DNA of 64,000 nucleotides from Eutrigla gurnardus (lineage: Eukaryota; Chordata; Actinopteri; Perciformes; Triglidae), in the NCBI GenBank assembly GCA_963514095.1, contig OY741266.1, forward strand, positions 12,617,297 through 12,681,296. The letters run 5' to 3'. The notes under the pieces are model-generated. The model saw only the letters and a program-made list of their open reading frames with translations. It was not told the DNA's origin and ran no database searches. Below are positions 53,201 to 64,000 of the stretch, piece after piece. A program made the translations under genes and the position numbers. Numbering within the stretch: the stretch's first letter is position 1; each line of letters begins with the position of its first letter.

Positions 53201-53819
53201 AATTGCTCTTTTAATCCCACCTTTTATCCAGTATTTAAAGAATATATTTGTCATCCATGATGAAGAAAAGCATCTGAACCATACATATAGAAAGCTACAA
53301 CCAGCACATGTTTGGCATTTTTGCTTGAAAATGAAGTGAAATAATTGACCAAAATAGTCGATACAATTGTTCAATCCTGGTATGTGGAGGAAAATACAAT
53401 TATCTACTGAGATACAAAGTTTTGCGGAACACACTGAGTTGTTAATGGAGTGATGCTTCTTCTTTACATGCAAGTAAACACTCTGTATTTATAATTAGAA
53501 TTTGTTTAATGTGGAGTAGGACAGTTTACATGGATCATATCGCCACAATACAGTTCCACTGAGACTAATTAATATTGACTAAAGCGGCATGCATCTAATA
53601 TCGGAGTTATTTCAATGTTTTCTGAGGAAACATAGTGTTTAATAGTGCTCACGTCTTGGGGATATCGGGCCTCAGTAATTTAACATGTTATATATTTCTG
53701 TTGTTTCAGCGGCCTTGATCCAACAGGCCACCACGGTCAGAAAGAAGGACATCAGGAAGTTCCTGGACGGCATCTACGTCAGCGAGAAGACCACCGTGGT
53801 GGAGCAAGATGTTGAATAA
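50249..53819 (+). CDS. rpl9: 60S ribosomal protein L9 (uL6), with two alternative last exons
   Basis: Coding exons 50249-50294, 50398-50513, 51048-51143, 51359-51491, 51741-51821 and either 52790-52896 (192 aa in total) or 53710-53819 (193 aa). The protein is a large-subunit component related to bacterial L6. The start is MKTILSSQTVDIPDN, followed by VRLKGRTVTVKGPRGKL, RVDKWWGNRKELATVRTIC, VYAHFPINVVIQETG and LVLEGNDIELVSNS. Both last exons start at the same phase with AALIQQATTV. The first continues [20 protein letters not shown], as in human, and ends VDAPQ; the second reads [20 protein letters not shown] and ends VEQDVE. Only the second is followed closely by AATAAA (53855-53860). A non-coding first exon lies near 49560-49590. 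Confidence 0.95.
52790..52896 (+). CDS. rpl9: rpl9 upstream terminal exon copy (7a)
   Basis: It has a good acceptor (CTGTTCCAG) and an open frame to TAA at 52894-52896. Over its first 20 residues or so the encoded C-terminus equals the human protein more closely than the downstream copy does. No AATAAA or ATTAAA was seen between its stop and the acceptor of the second copy at 53708-53709, so how its transcript would end is unclear. Confidence 0.8.
53710..53819 (+). CDS. rpl9: rpl9 downstream terminal exon copy (7b)
   Basis: Acceptor TTGTTTCAG, open frame to TAA at 53817-53819, and AATAAA 35 nt later: the typical short 3' UTR of a ribosomal protein gene. Compared with 7a, about 13 codons differ silently and 3 change the residue (K/R, N/K, G/T) over about 32 codons, before the tails diverge. 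The two introns upstream show no obvious similarity. Confidence 0.85.
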
Positions 53820-53869
53820 TGTTTCACCATGTCCCACCATGTCCTGTTATGACCAATAAAACTACCAAC

Positions 53870-55275
53870 TTTTCCAATTAATTTCCCCTCCGGTTCTTTT
53901 TGTCACCTTTCTATTTGTTTAGCTTGTCTGTGAGTTTAGTTGAAACAGCATTTGTGGAATACAAGTTTTATTGTTGTTTATTGTAAGTTGTTTGTTGTTG
54001 CACAACCAATTGCAGTTGTAGTCTCAGTTTGCTACCAAGGAATCTGCTGAAAAGAAGCCAAACTAATAGACCTCTATGGTGGAGGATGAGTTCAGGAGCC
54101 TCGCAGCCTGAGTAAGTAGCTCCTCTGATCTCTGGAAGGAATAGAGAGGTGTGTGTGATCACAAATGGGACATAATGGAGACTGAATTGGGTAAATTGAG
54201 AATTATTTAATGTGATAAAGGGAGATTGGACCTCCATTCATTAATCTATCACGTCTTTGTTCACACCCAAAGTGTAGTAAACATAATTAAATGTGGAAGC
54301 CAGTGAACTCTGAAACTGTATTGACGGTCTATCAGACTGAACTAGGGGTGGTCCTCATTCAATTCAATTTCATGTGACTGCAGTAATCAATGTTTCTCCC
54401 CTTGTGCTGTATAACAAACTGGGCATAACAAGCATACACATAGCCAGTACTATGTAAACAAAGTTCCATCAGATTATCTTTAATAGTCCAATGTTCAAAC
54501 AAGTATGTTTCGTATTATGGTTGAAAGAAAATAGTTCCTACATGAAAAATATGTACTTTATGTACTAATATGTACTGAAAAATACTAACAGTCGAGGTAA
54601 AATTTTAAAAGTTCAAAAGGAGTCAGCACCCCCCAAAAAAAGGGAACTCATTAAAAAGGGGTGCAAAAAAAAAAAAATGCCGCCGTAAGCCAAGAACTCA
54701 AAAGGCAAAAAGCTTATAGCGGGCCGCTGATCCTTTGTATGCCATTTATACTCATTTGATATCAGTGTTTTGAGATGTGTTTTAAAAAAAAATAAGATTG
54801 AGATGGACAACTGTATATTTAATTTTTCTATAAAAATATAATTTCTAAAAATATTGAAAATGTGTATTTTCAGTATTTATATACATACACACGTTTTGTA
54901 GAGGTATACAGAACTCGGTGCCTTCAAATGTTAAAAAAAGTCCCCCATTTATTTGCATATTCTTTAAAAGAAAACAAGACAAAAACAAACCTCTCGTTTA
55001 ATCTTAATAGTTAGAATATTTCACTGGGTAATAGTTACAGCATACGTTACAGCATGTGATTATTCCGAGATTTTATCATTCACTATAAGTCTGTATAGGT
55101 CTTATATTTTTTCTAATCTTTATGTTTTATGTTCTCTGTGGTGCTGCTATCTTGGCCATGACACTACTGCAAAAGAGGTTTAACCAAAGTTATGTTGTAA
55201 CTACAATTCATCTAAATTTTGGAGTAAAAAAACAAGACAAAAAATGATCTTTTAATCATCTCTAGTGTACATATG

Positions 55276-55354
<79 letters not shown>

Positions 55355-55560
55355 GTATTTTGAGTGATTTCCTTGTTGTCCCCACTCTCGTTGTATAAAT
55401 TAGTTTTGTATAACAAATAAACCCCAAACGCGCGCTCGGTGACGCAGGTGACGTACACCAACGACTCCCCGGTAGTGCGTCATCTCCCAGCGACAGTATC
55501 CAGCTTCGCGCCAATCTCTGATAGAATTTAACTACTTTTTTTCTGACAGCTGAACTGACC
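53870..55560. other. Intergenic region rpl9-rfc1, no klb gene
   Basis: AT-rich DNA with poly-A/T runs and an (AT)n repeat. In human, KLB lies between RPL9 and RFC1; no exon resembling its glycosidase-like domains was seen here. The last 150 bp before rfc1 are GC-rich and probably its promoter. Confidence 0.55.
55279..55352. repeat. (AT)n microsatellite upstream of rfc1
   Basis: About 37 uninterrupted AT units, some 235 bp before the rfc1 start codon. Such tracts can extrude cruciforms or vary in length between individuals. Confidence 0.95.
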
Positions 55561-55586
55561 CTAAACCGCGAGAAAGCGCGTTCATA

Positions 55587-55896
55587 ATGGTACGTTACAC
55601 TTTTAAACGCTTTCTTCGCGGTGTCTGCGAGCTGCCTGTAGAAGCAACGAGCCCGTATGAGACGGAAATAATCCTGTTATCGTGTTTAACTGACGTCGCA
55701 ACGTCAAGTGCGCAGTGTTAGCTACGGCTAAAGATGAGCTGCTGCTCTCCGAAGTTAGCGAGGAAAAGTTCAACGAGGACCTCAGTAGATATCACCGTTT
55801 GTTCTGCTGTCGTGTAGAAGATGACATGAGCCCGCTGGTTGCTTAGCACCGCTTTAATGACGCACTTTTCTCCCCATAAACAAGTGTCAGAAATTG

Positions 55897-55966
<70 letters not shown>

Positions 55967-57264
55967 GTCTCTGTCTGTCTGTCTGTCTGTCTGTGTGTGT
56001 GTGTGTGTGTGGTGTGTGTGTGTTTCCGTCCGTGTTTCCGTCCACAGGACATCAGGCGGTTCTTTGCAGCCAAGCCTGCGGTGCAGAAACCAAATGGAAA
56101 CATCAAAACAGAGAAGAGTCCTCTCTCCTCAGACGAGGAAGTGAGAAAGAAAAAGAAGGAGACCACCAAGGCAAGGAGATGACGTTTCCCCCCTGCTCTC
56201 CTTATAGTTGCATCCTTCTCCTCGTCTCATTCGTCATGTTTTATTGTGCTTCAGGTGAAAAGCTCCAAACCACAGGAGAAACAGAAGAGTGGCGAGAAAC
56301 GGCGGAAGAAGCATGCAGTCCTCGGATCAGGTTTGTATGATTTCTGTGCTGCTCCATCGTTCCCCTGCACCTCCTCTGTTATTGTCATTATAGATGACAT
56401 AAACAATGTTTTCAAGCTATCTTTAAAATATGCAGAAAATTGTTTTATAATTGAATTGAAAAAATATATATTTAAAATATGTTCCCTAAGTTGAGACGAA
56501 TAAATTTAAAGGAATTATTGTCTAATGAACTGAATGTTTTTATCCAGATGGTTAGAAGCATCTTTGATGATTCTGTAAATACCTTTTTAAAATAATGTTG
56601 TCAAACAAGATTTCCAAGGATTTCTTATTCATAAAAATAGCTGCTTTGCTCTGTGAGCGGCACAAGCTAGGGACTCTTTCAGACCAGCTATGGTCAACAG
56701 ATTGATACGTTGCTCTTCATCTCCCCCGCCTCTTTTCGTCTCGTTTCTGTATGTTCAGACTCCGAGGATGAGGAGCCAATGAGGAAGTCAAAGAAATCCC
56801 CCAAAGAGAAACGGAAGAAGAGCAAAATGGAGCCACTGCCCAAAAAAGATCCCGTGCAGTATGTCTCTGAAACGGGTAATGTGTGACGTTTGACCATTAT
56901 CTTGCAGACCTGCATGCTTGGGCTGTGAAACATGACCCGTTTACCTTGATGAAGATTTAGGAACAGATTTGATTTTTAATACCACTACACTCTTCCTGTC
57001 TTCCCAATGGAGCTCTGATTAATTCTCCATCAAGTTGTGTCAGTTAATCGGCACAATAAAGGTTTTCCACTGAACAATGATTTGTTTTTGCTCCCCAAAA
57101 CAGATCACAAGTTATGTTCAGGATCATAATAACAGAAACATTTTATCGTGTTTTCGTTTTTATATTTATATTCTCACATTTTTATATTTTTTTGTTTCTA
57201 GCTTTGAACGAAAGACAAGAGCTATGCTCCTCCTGTAGTTTTGTTGTATAACCTGCAATTACAA

Positions 57265-57325
<61 letters not shown>

Positions 57326-59435
57326 GGTAACTGTGGTTTGTTTATTATTTTATTGTTTCATGATCGATTTGCCATAATTTATGAACTTATTAGTGTATAA
57401 TGAGATCCGTGTCTGTTATAGAATTTAGATTGTCACTGAAAATGTCTTCAGAATCCAGGAAAGAGTGGGAACCCTGATTATGCACTTATAAGAGTATGAC
57501 CACAAAAAGCATTTCAGCAATCAGCATGGAAATAAATCGGTTAGGAAGTGCAACAGGCAAAATAAATGTTTTCCTGTCAACACATATTGGTGAGACTCAT
57601 TAGTAAGAATATAACTGACTTATGTCTCTTTTTGGGATGCAGACTCAGACAGTGACAACTTTCAGAGCTTGAAGAAGGTCTCCAACCCCAAGCAGAATGG
57701 CATGGCCAAACAGGCGAAGTCCGATGCAGGCGGCGCTCGTCCAGGAGTCAAAGAGAGTCTGAGGTCTCCTGCCAGGGCCGCCTCCACACAGGGCAAATCT
57801 GCGGTGAAGTCTCCTCCTGTGCCCGTCACCCCAAAGTCAGCCCCGCCTCCACCACCAAAAAGGACCCCCACCTCGGTACTCGACTTCTTCGGCAGTGCGG
57901 CCGTTCAGCGCTCGGATAAGAAGCTCGTAGCCAGCAACAAACGAAAGGCTGTGAGTGCTTTTTCATCCAAACGTCACGATTGATGGCTTTCTGAGTACCG
58001 CTGAACCCCTTTTTGTCAGCCTTTCATTGCAATATGAAATGTGCATGCTTTTACAACAAACCGACTTTGTAAAAGTAATTTTCTCCTCAGCCAACTCAGG
58101 ACGCCGATGATGTGAAGAGTGACGAGCAAATCGCCAAACAGCTGCAGATGGATGAGGACATGGAGGTAGGCTGATCGACACGACAGCTGCTGGTGCATTG
58201 CACTCGATGACTCAGTTTTGATAATTGAACTATTGAACTATTTTGATAATTAGTTGAACTTTCTCAGTCTTTTTTCATGTAAAAACTTAGAATTGTATTA
58301 TTTATGATATGTGATTTTAAACTGTTAAATACTGTTGATTGGATTAATCGAGCAGTTTTAATATCATTGTAGGTTTTGGAAAATTATAATGGCTTTTTTA
58401 AAATTTTCATCATTTTAACAAACAAAAAAGATTAATTTGAGAAAATAATCTGCAGATTGATCAATAATGAAAATTATCGTTATTCATCATCAATCCATCT
58501 GCCTCTCATGCCTGGAAATATGAAAATGAAATCCAAAATAATGATATATTGTTTGCTTGAATACTTGGATGTAAAAAAGTCTCTAAAAATAAAATGTAAC
58601 ATTTGCTGCTCCGTTAAATAATTTAATTCTCATATTTGTGCTACCTCGATCCAACTTCACTCAGCTGGAGAAGCTGGTCCACGAGGACGAGGAATTTGCC
58701 AGAACTCTGGCCATGCTGGACGAGGAGCCTCGATCGAAGAAGGTGATTTAAAAAAAAAAAAGCATTGACCACAACAGGAAGGCTTGTGATATTAGTGGTG
58801 AGTGAATATAATTTTGTTTGTGCGTCCTCATCCAGGCTCGTAAAGGCTCTGATGAAACGGCAGCCGCTACCACATTTCCCAAAAGGAGCAGCGCAGACTC
58901 TGCTGCTGGCAGCAAGAGCAGCCCGTCAAAGATTAAGCGAAGGGGCAGCATGTCGGAGGATGTGATTAGTCCGTCTCCGAGGAAGAACCCTGCCCCCGTC
59001 AAAGCCAGCTCCAAACTGGCCATGATGAAGAAAAAGGAAGAAGACAGAGACGAAGGGCCAAAGAGCAAAACGGCAAATTTGCCCACAAAAATAAAAATCT
59101 CTCCCAAAAAGGAGCCCCTCGATCCGCCGAGCCCTGGAAAGAAGTTCACACCCAAAACTGCAACCACACCCGCTTCAGTTAAAACTTCTCCCAAGAAACC
59201 AGAGGTGAGCAAGTTGGATGTGGTACCTGATAAAACACAAAGAAAGCATCATATATAATGCAAAGTAAAACAATTTGAAATAGTACACGAGTAAATGCTC
59301 TCTGGCTGTCGATCTGATCAGAGCACCAGTACGAGTCCGGACGACGCAGAGAAGAAGAAGGGCAACTCTGCAGCTTTCAGGAACTTCCTCAACAGAGATG
59401 GACCACGAGCTCTGGGCTCCAAGGAAATCCCTCAG

Positions 59436-59519
<84 letters not shown>

Positions 59520-62500
59520 CCTTTTGTCTTGTTGTGACTGGCTGTATGTCGTGTGTCTTCTAGGGAGCAGAGAACTGTTTGGAGGGCTGTGTGTTTGTGC
59601 TGACGGGGGTCATGGAGTCCATGGAGAGGGATGACGCCAAATCCCTCATCGAGCGCTACGGCGGCAAGGTGACGGGCAACATTAGCAAGAAGACCACCTA
59701 CCTGGTGCAGGGCAGAGACAGCGGAGTGTCGAAGCTTGAGAAGGTGACCTGATCCACGCTAACAGATTCACACCCACAGAAGTGTGCTTTATAGGTGCAG
59801 TAGGAGCAAACCAGAGCTACATTCTGCTGTAATACATCATGGCATATACAACTGATACATTGTACATGTTGATCAGTGTTCAATACTGAGCATTTTAAAA
59901 TTCAATCGGGTGCTGTGTTATTGGAATGGATGCGTATACTTAATGTATGATAATGTATGATAGTAATCAACAAGAAAAGTCATCCATCTGCAAATGATTT
60001 GATATGCTGATCATCTCGGTAACCAAAAGACTGTAAGGGGAGACCTGCGTGAAATGATTAATTATTAAGTATTCAAGCAAGCCCTTCTTGCCTATTTTCT
60101 GTAGTATTTCCCTTCATCTGTACAGCAAATGATATAGAACGTTTGTACGGTTGGCTTTATATTCAGGCGGAGAGTCTCGGTACCAAGATCATAGACGAGG
60201 ATGGTCTGCTGGAGCTGATCAGAACCAAACCAGGAAAGAAGTCCAAGTACGAGATCGCTGCAGAGGCGGAGGTCAGCTTTTACATGTTTACTTGAAGGTC
60301 CAATCAGCGTTGATGGTGCAATGCATCCTTTTACATGTATACACTGCTGGTGCGGCTCTGTGTGCTGGAGAAATATAGCATGCACAGGAATGTATTGCTT
60401 CAGTTGACCACATTTACCATAAACACTGTTTAGACATTGCATTTTCCTTTTTTTCCCCAAGTCCAACATAAATCACAATATCTCCTTTTTTTTACAGTAC
60501 AAATCAAATTCTATATTATTTTTAATGTTGTTTTATTGAAAGAAAGGAACAAATATGTATCTGAATGTTCAATTGGCTGGTTTACAGAGCATATGTGTGT
60601 CTTGTAGCAGATGAAACATGCAACTTCATTTCAGTTCTTAACTCTATTTTCTTTTTCTTTGTTTCTTTTTTATTTTAGAGCAAAGCCTCAAAGACGAAGA
60701 CTCCCCCCAGCAAAATATCAAAGAGCACCCCCAAAGCCCAGAAGATCTCTCCCTCCAAGGGGAATTCCAGGTCCCCTCAGACCCCGAGCCCATCAAAGAC
60801 GGGCCTGGCTCAAGGCCACATTGCCAGGACCAGAGCTGGCAGCACTCCACCTGGGAGAGGTTCAGGTCACACAGCTCGCAGGGGGCTGGGCCTTTCCTCC
60901 TCTACGTCTTCATCTCCAGCACGGAGACAATCGCCCCCGTCTCCATCCGGGGAGGACTTCAGTCTGCTCTGGGTGGACAAGTACCGCCCACGCTCTCTGA
61001 AGACTGTAATTGGTCAACAGGGAGATCAGAGCTGTGCCAATAAGCTGATCCGCTGGCTGCAAAACTGGTCCAAACACCACAGCGGGGGCACTTCCAAGCC
61101 ACCAGGTAGTAGACAGTTTATCTCTTTGATTTTGAGGTGTGTGAGTGGTGATCAAACACCAGAGCTTGTGTAGATTCAGTGGATTTTAGTTGATCAATGT
61201 GATGATTAAATAGTGTGTGCTCTGTGCCGTTTGCTGCTGTGCAGTTGCAAGGTTCGGTAAGTTTGGAGGGAAAGATGACGGATCAGGATACAAAGCTGCT
61301 CTGCTCTCTGGACCTCCGGGCGTGGGGAAGACCACCACAGCTGCCCTCGTCTGTGAGGTCAGTGTGAAAAACCCCACAGGCATGGATTTGGAGGCTTTCA
61401 TTGCATTGTTTTATGTAGGGTTGTCCCGATCACGTTTTTTTGCTCCCGATCGTTTGAGTTTGAGTGTCTGCCGATCCCGATATTTCCCGATACAATTCCG
61501 ATCATTCCCGATAATTTTTCCTGATCATATACATTTTGGCAATGCATTAAGAAAAAAAAATGAATAAAACTAGGGATGCTCCGATCAGCATTTTTGGGGG
61601 CCGATCCAATCACCAATCACAGAAATCATAAATCGGCCGATACCGATACCGATCACCAATCACAGAATGGATGGGAGAATAATAATGATAGAGCCGTTTT
61701 CTGACTGAACATACTGTCGATGACTGTGTAGGACACAGCAGGATTCTGGGTCGGGCTTGGGCTTCAGACTCGCGGTGTGAGTAGTACCGGTCCGGTTCCG
61801 CTCCGCTCTCTGCAAAATCCGCTGCCCGCTCGTGGCCACTTGCTCGTTCAGCTACGCTCCTTTTGACTACAAACATGTGCGCACACCGGAGCGGAACAGG
61901 GAGCGGAACGGGACGGGAACCGGAGCGTACTTTAATAATAAAAATGCCGCTGTGTGCTTCCACTGCCCGCTCGCTCAGCTCCACTCGGGTGGCTGTAATT
62001 AAGCTGACGAACGGCTGACGTTCTTGCATGTGATGTTGATACTTCACCTGCGCGGCTCGCGAAGTTGCGCACGTTGTATTTTGGAACAATCCCAGCGGAG
62101 CAGCGCTCTGATCAACAGACACGGGACGAGCCGACTGTGCGCACGAGGGTGGCTGATAAAAGCCCACCACACGTCACTAGCGTTGTTTACACTGGAACTT
62201 TGACAGGCCACCGGCCACGAAATTCCCACCCTGCGTCAGGCGCAGAAAAACAGTCTCGGGTAATAAAAATATATAAATATGCGATCGGTACTTTGACCGA
62301 TCGCCGATCAACCTGTTTAGGGTCCATATCGGCCGATAACGATTGGCGGCCGATCGATCGGAGCATCCCTAGTTTTATGTATTCACAACCGTCTATTATT
62401 TTTCAGTGTTGCTGCACCCATGACTCCCATCTGGGACGAATCACGTCTTAAACCTTTTCCCTTGATCCCAGCCTCTTTTGGACTAAACCTCTCCACTGTG

Positions 62501-63420
62501 TTTGTGTCGGCCTGCAGGAATTGGGCTTCAGCTACGTGGAGATGAACGCAAGTTGTACGCGCAGCAAAAATAGTCTGAAGGAAGTCGTTGCAGAGTCGCT
62601 TAACAACACCAGCATTGAGGGCTTCTACAAAGGTGGGCCATCATTTCATTTTTGATTCTCCGTGTTTCCTTCTGGAAAGTTTGAATTGTGTTCTTGAGTT
62701 TGATTTGGTTGCATAACAGCAGTGCAAGAAAACCCTGACAACTGTTAGCATCTTGTGGTGCTATTATTCCCCCAAGTTTAAGGTTGTCAAAAAAGCCTTA
62801 GATTTAGATACCTGTGCTTTAATAGTATGTAGTCACATACAGCATGAGGAAAAAACTAAGAATGTTTCTGAAAGTAAGTGATGAAGTGACTTTTGGAGGA
62901 GTACACGGTAACTAACGATAACACATGCATGTACACGTCCGTTAACAAAGCGCAATAAGCTTTAGGTGAAATGATTTTGTTGTGTTTTGTAGGCACATCT
63001 CAGAAAGTGAGCAGCAAACACGTCCTGATTATGGATGAGGTCGATGGCATGGCTGGCAACGAGGACCGTGGAGGAATCCAGGTAAAAAAACAACAGTTCA
63101 GTTTGTTATGAGATTGGTTCATCTAAATGTTGTAAGTGCATTTACAGAAATGATTGCTGTCAAATCATCATATGTTGTTTAAGTTAACTGCTCAGAGCCA
63201 CTGTTGCCGCAGGGGACTGAAAATTACAAGTGGTGGGCAGACATCATGTTGATACTGACCTCTGACCTTTCGCCTCCTGCAGGAGATGATCGGCCTGATC
63301 AGGAACTCCAAGATTCCCATCATCTGCATGTGCAACGATCGTAACCACCAGAAGATCAGGTCACTGGCCAACTACTGCTTCGATCTGCGCTTCCAGAGGC
63401 CACGAGTGGAACAGATCAAG

Positions 63421-63468
<48 letters not shown>

Positions 63469-63979
63469 CAGGTTTTCCAGCATTGGGGTTAAAATAAATC
63501 TTCGGGACTCACTTCATTTCTGTTTTGTTTTTGAATTTTTCAGGGAGCCATGATGTCGCTCGCTTTCAAGGAGGGAATCAAGATCCCACCCCCAGCTCTT
63601 AACGAGATTATCCTAGCCTCCAATCAGGATGTCCGACAGGTAACGACAACGTAGTATTATAAATTCACACTGAGGTTATGTCTTTACTCGCCACCGGACT
63701 CCCCTCTCACCACGCTTTCCTCCAGGTGATCCACAACCTGAGCATGTGGTCGGCCAAAGACAAGGTGATGACGTACGACCAGTGCAAGTCTGACGCCGCC
63801 AGCGCCCGCAAGGACATGAAACTGGGGCCGTTTGACGTTTGTAGGAAGGTGTTTGCCTTCGGGGAGGAGACCGCCCACATGAGCCTCATCGACAAGTCCG
63901 ACCTCTTCTTCCACGACTACTCGCTAGCGCCGCTCTTTGTCCAAGAGAACTACCTGCACGTCCGGCCAAAGGCTGCTGG
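55587..63979 (+). CDS. rfc1: Replication factor C subunit 1 (clamp-loader large subunit), 3' end outside the window
   Basis: Exons: 55587-55589 (ATG only), 56048-56170, 56255-56330, 56759-56875, 57643-57950, 58091-58165, 58665-58742, 58836-59204, 59322-59435, 59564-59743, 60167-60271, 60679-61105, 61245-61357, 62518-62632, 62993-63081, 63283-63420, 63544-63639, 63726-63979. This gives 926 open codons; human RFC1 is 1,148 aa, so the C-terminal collar and tail lie beyond the edge. With RFC2-5 it loads PCNA onto primed DNA. Seen in order: PIP-like DIRRFF, a Lys/Ser-rich linker with SVLDFFG, a BRCT domain (VFVLTGVMES, SLIERYGGKVTGN), the RFC box DKYRPRSLKTVIGQQGDQSC, Walker A GPPGVGKTTT, Walker B LIMDEVDGMAGNEDRGG, and PIICMCNDRNHQKIRS. 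Exon 2 appears to end at a GC donor. Box IV reads NASCTRSK where human has NASDTRSK. Confidence 0.96.
55900..56025 (+). repeat. (CT)n-(CTGT)n-(GT)n compound microsatellite in rfc1 intron 1
   Basis: A CT run of about 60 bp passes through TCTG units into GT repeats, ending about 20 nt before the exon 2 acceptor, where it supplies the upstream pyrimidine-rich context. Confidence 0.95.
57267..57325 (+). repeat. (TCTA)n microsatellite in rfc1 intron 4
   Basis: About 14 uninterrupted tetranucleotide units with unrelated AT-rich flanks. Confidence 0.95.
59438..59517 (+). repeat. (CA)n microsatellite at the rfc1 intron 9 donor
   Basis: About 40 CA units begin three bases into the intron that follows exon 59322-59435. 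Confidence 0.95.
61416..62371. mobile_element. Composite hAT-type non-autonomous element in rfc1 intron 13
   Basis: The element is flanked by a perfect 8-bp duplication, GTTTTATG (61408-61415 and 62372-62379). The left end reads TAGGGTTGTCCCGATC, while the right end (complement) reads TAGGGATGCTCCGATC; a second start of the latter type, TAGGGATGCTCCGATC, lies inside at 61571. Between them are many CCGAT/ATCGG repeats and a GC-rich centre with GAGCGGAAC-type sequences in both orientations. No transposase motif is visible. The ORF of 186 codons on the minus strand here looks like chance reading of repeats. Confidence 0.75.
63422..63466 (+). repeat. (CA)n microsatellite at the rfc1 intron 16 donor
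   Basis: CA repeats start immediately at the donor (GTACACAC) after the exon ending at 63420, so most of the +3 to +6 donor positions are repeat sequence. Confidence 0.95.
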
Positions 63980-64000
63980 GTAAGAGAGGCTAGCTGTTTC

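Noticed and set aside
53870..55560. A klb gene at its human position
   Set aside because: No exon with glycosidase-like sequence; only AT-rich DNA and an AT repeat.
58748..59212. A 154-codon minus-strand open frame rich in Leu and Ser
   Set aside because: Mirror image of the Lys/Ser-rich rfc1 exon 58836-59204, whose frame and splice sites are clear.
61610..62170. A 186-codon minus-strand open frame
   Set aside because: Lies inside the composite hAT element, starts in repeat units and shows no transposase motif.

Overview
The window is vertebrate nuclear DNA, almost certainly from a teleost fish and probably a percomorph. All genes are multi-exon with GT-AG (twice apparently GC-AG) introns, many of them short. 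CA/TG, CT and AT microsatellites are dense, and the transposon remnants are of Tc1/mariner and hAT type. Gene names rest on translating exons across splice sites and matching them to remembered vertebrate proteins. No database search was run.

The layout is a conserved vertebrate block (human 4p14, here in reverse): pds5a (+, 5' part outside the window, coding to 13952), ube2k (-, 17039-20405), smim14 (+, 26644-29488), map9 (+, 32354-36287), ugdh (+, 38386-42890), lias (-, 44258-49010), rpl9 (+, 50249-53819) and rfc1 (+, 55587 to beyond the right edge). Relative order and orientation agree with human, with two differences: map9 (elsewhere on human chromosome 4) sits between smim14 and ugdh, and klb (between RPL9 and RFC1 in human) is not seen. 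All eight reading frames stay open through the proposed splices. ube2k, smim14, map9, ugdh, lias and rpl9 are complete, at 200, 105, 630, 496, 390 and 192/193 aa.

The genes do not form one pathway. pds5a is a cohesin regulator, rfc1 the clamp-loader large subunit, map9 a microtubule protein, ube2k a ubiquitin E2, ugdh makes UDP-glucuronate, lias makes lipoyl groups in mitochondria, rpl9 is a ribosomal protein and smim14 a small membrane protein. What links them is arrangement: pds5a/ube2k and ugdh/lias are tail-to-tail with 3' ends that nearly touch, and lias/rpl9 are head-to-head on a short shared promoter region.

The accessory material is transposon-derived. A hAT remnant with a BED-finger fragment lies in a pds5a intron, a chimeric Tc1-like element in the last pds5a intron, a foldback element (20604-21736) and a 2.4-kb hAT-like element with cryptic spliced exons (21906-24262) between ube2k and smim14, and a two-family hAT composite in an rfc1 intron. 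The best candidate for something undescribed is a duplicated, apparently mutually exclusive terminal coding exon in rpl9 (52790-52896 and 53710-53819). I found no new multi-gene system.
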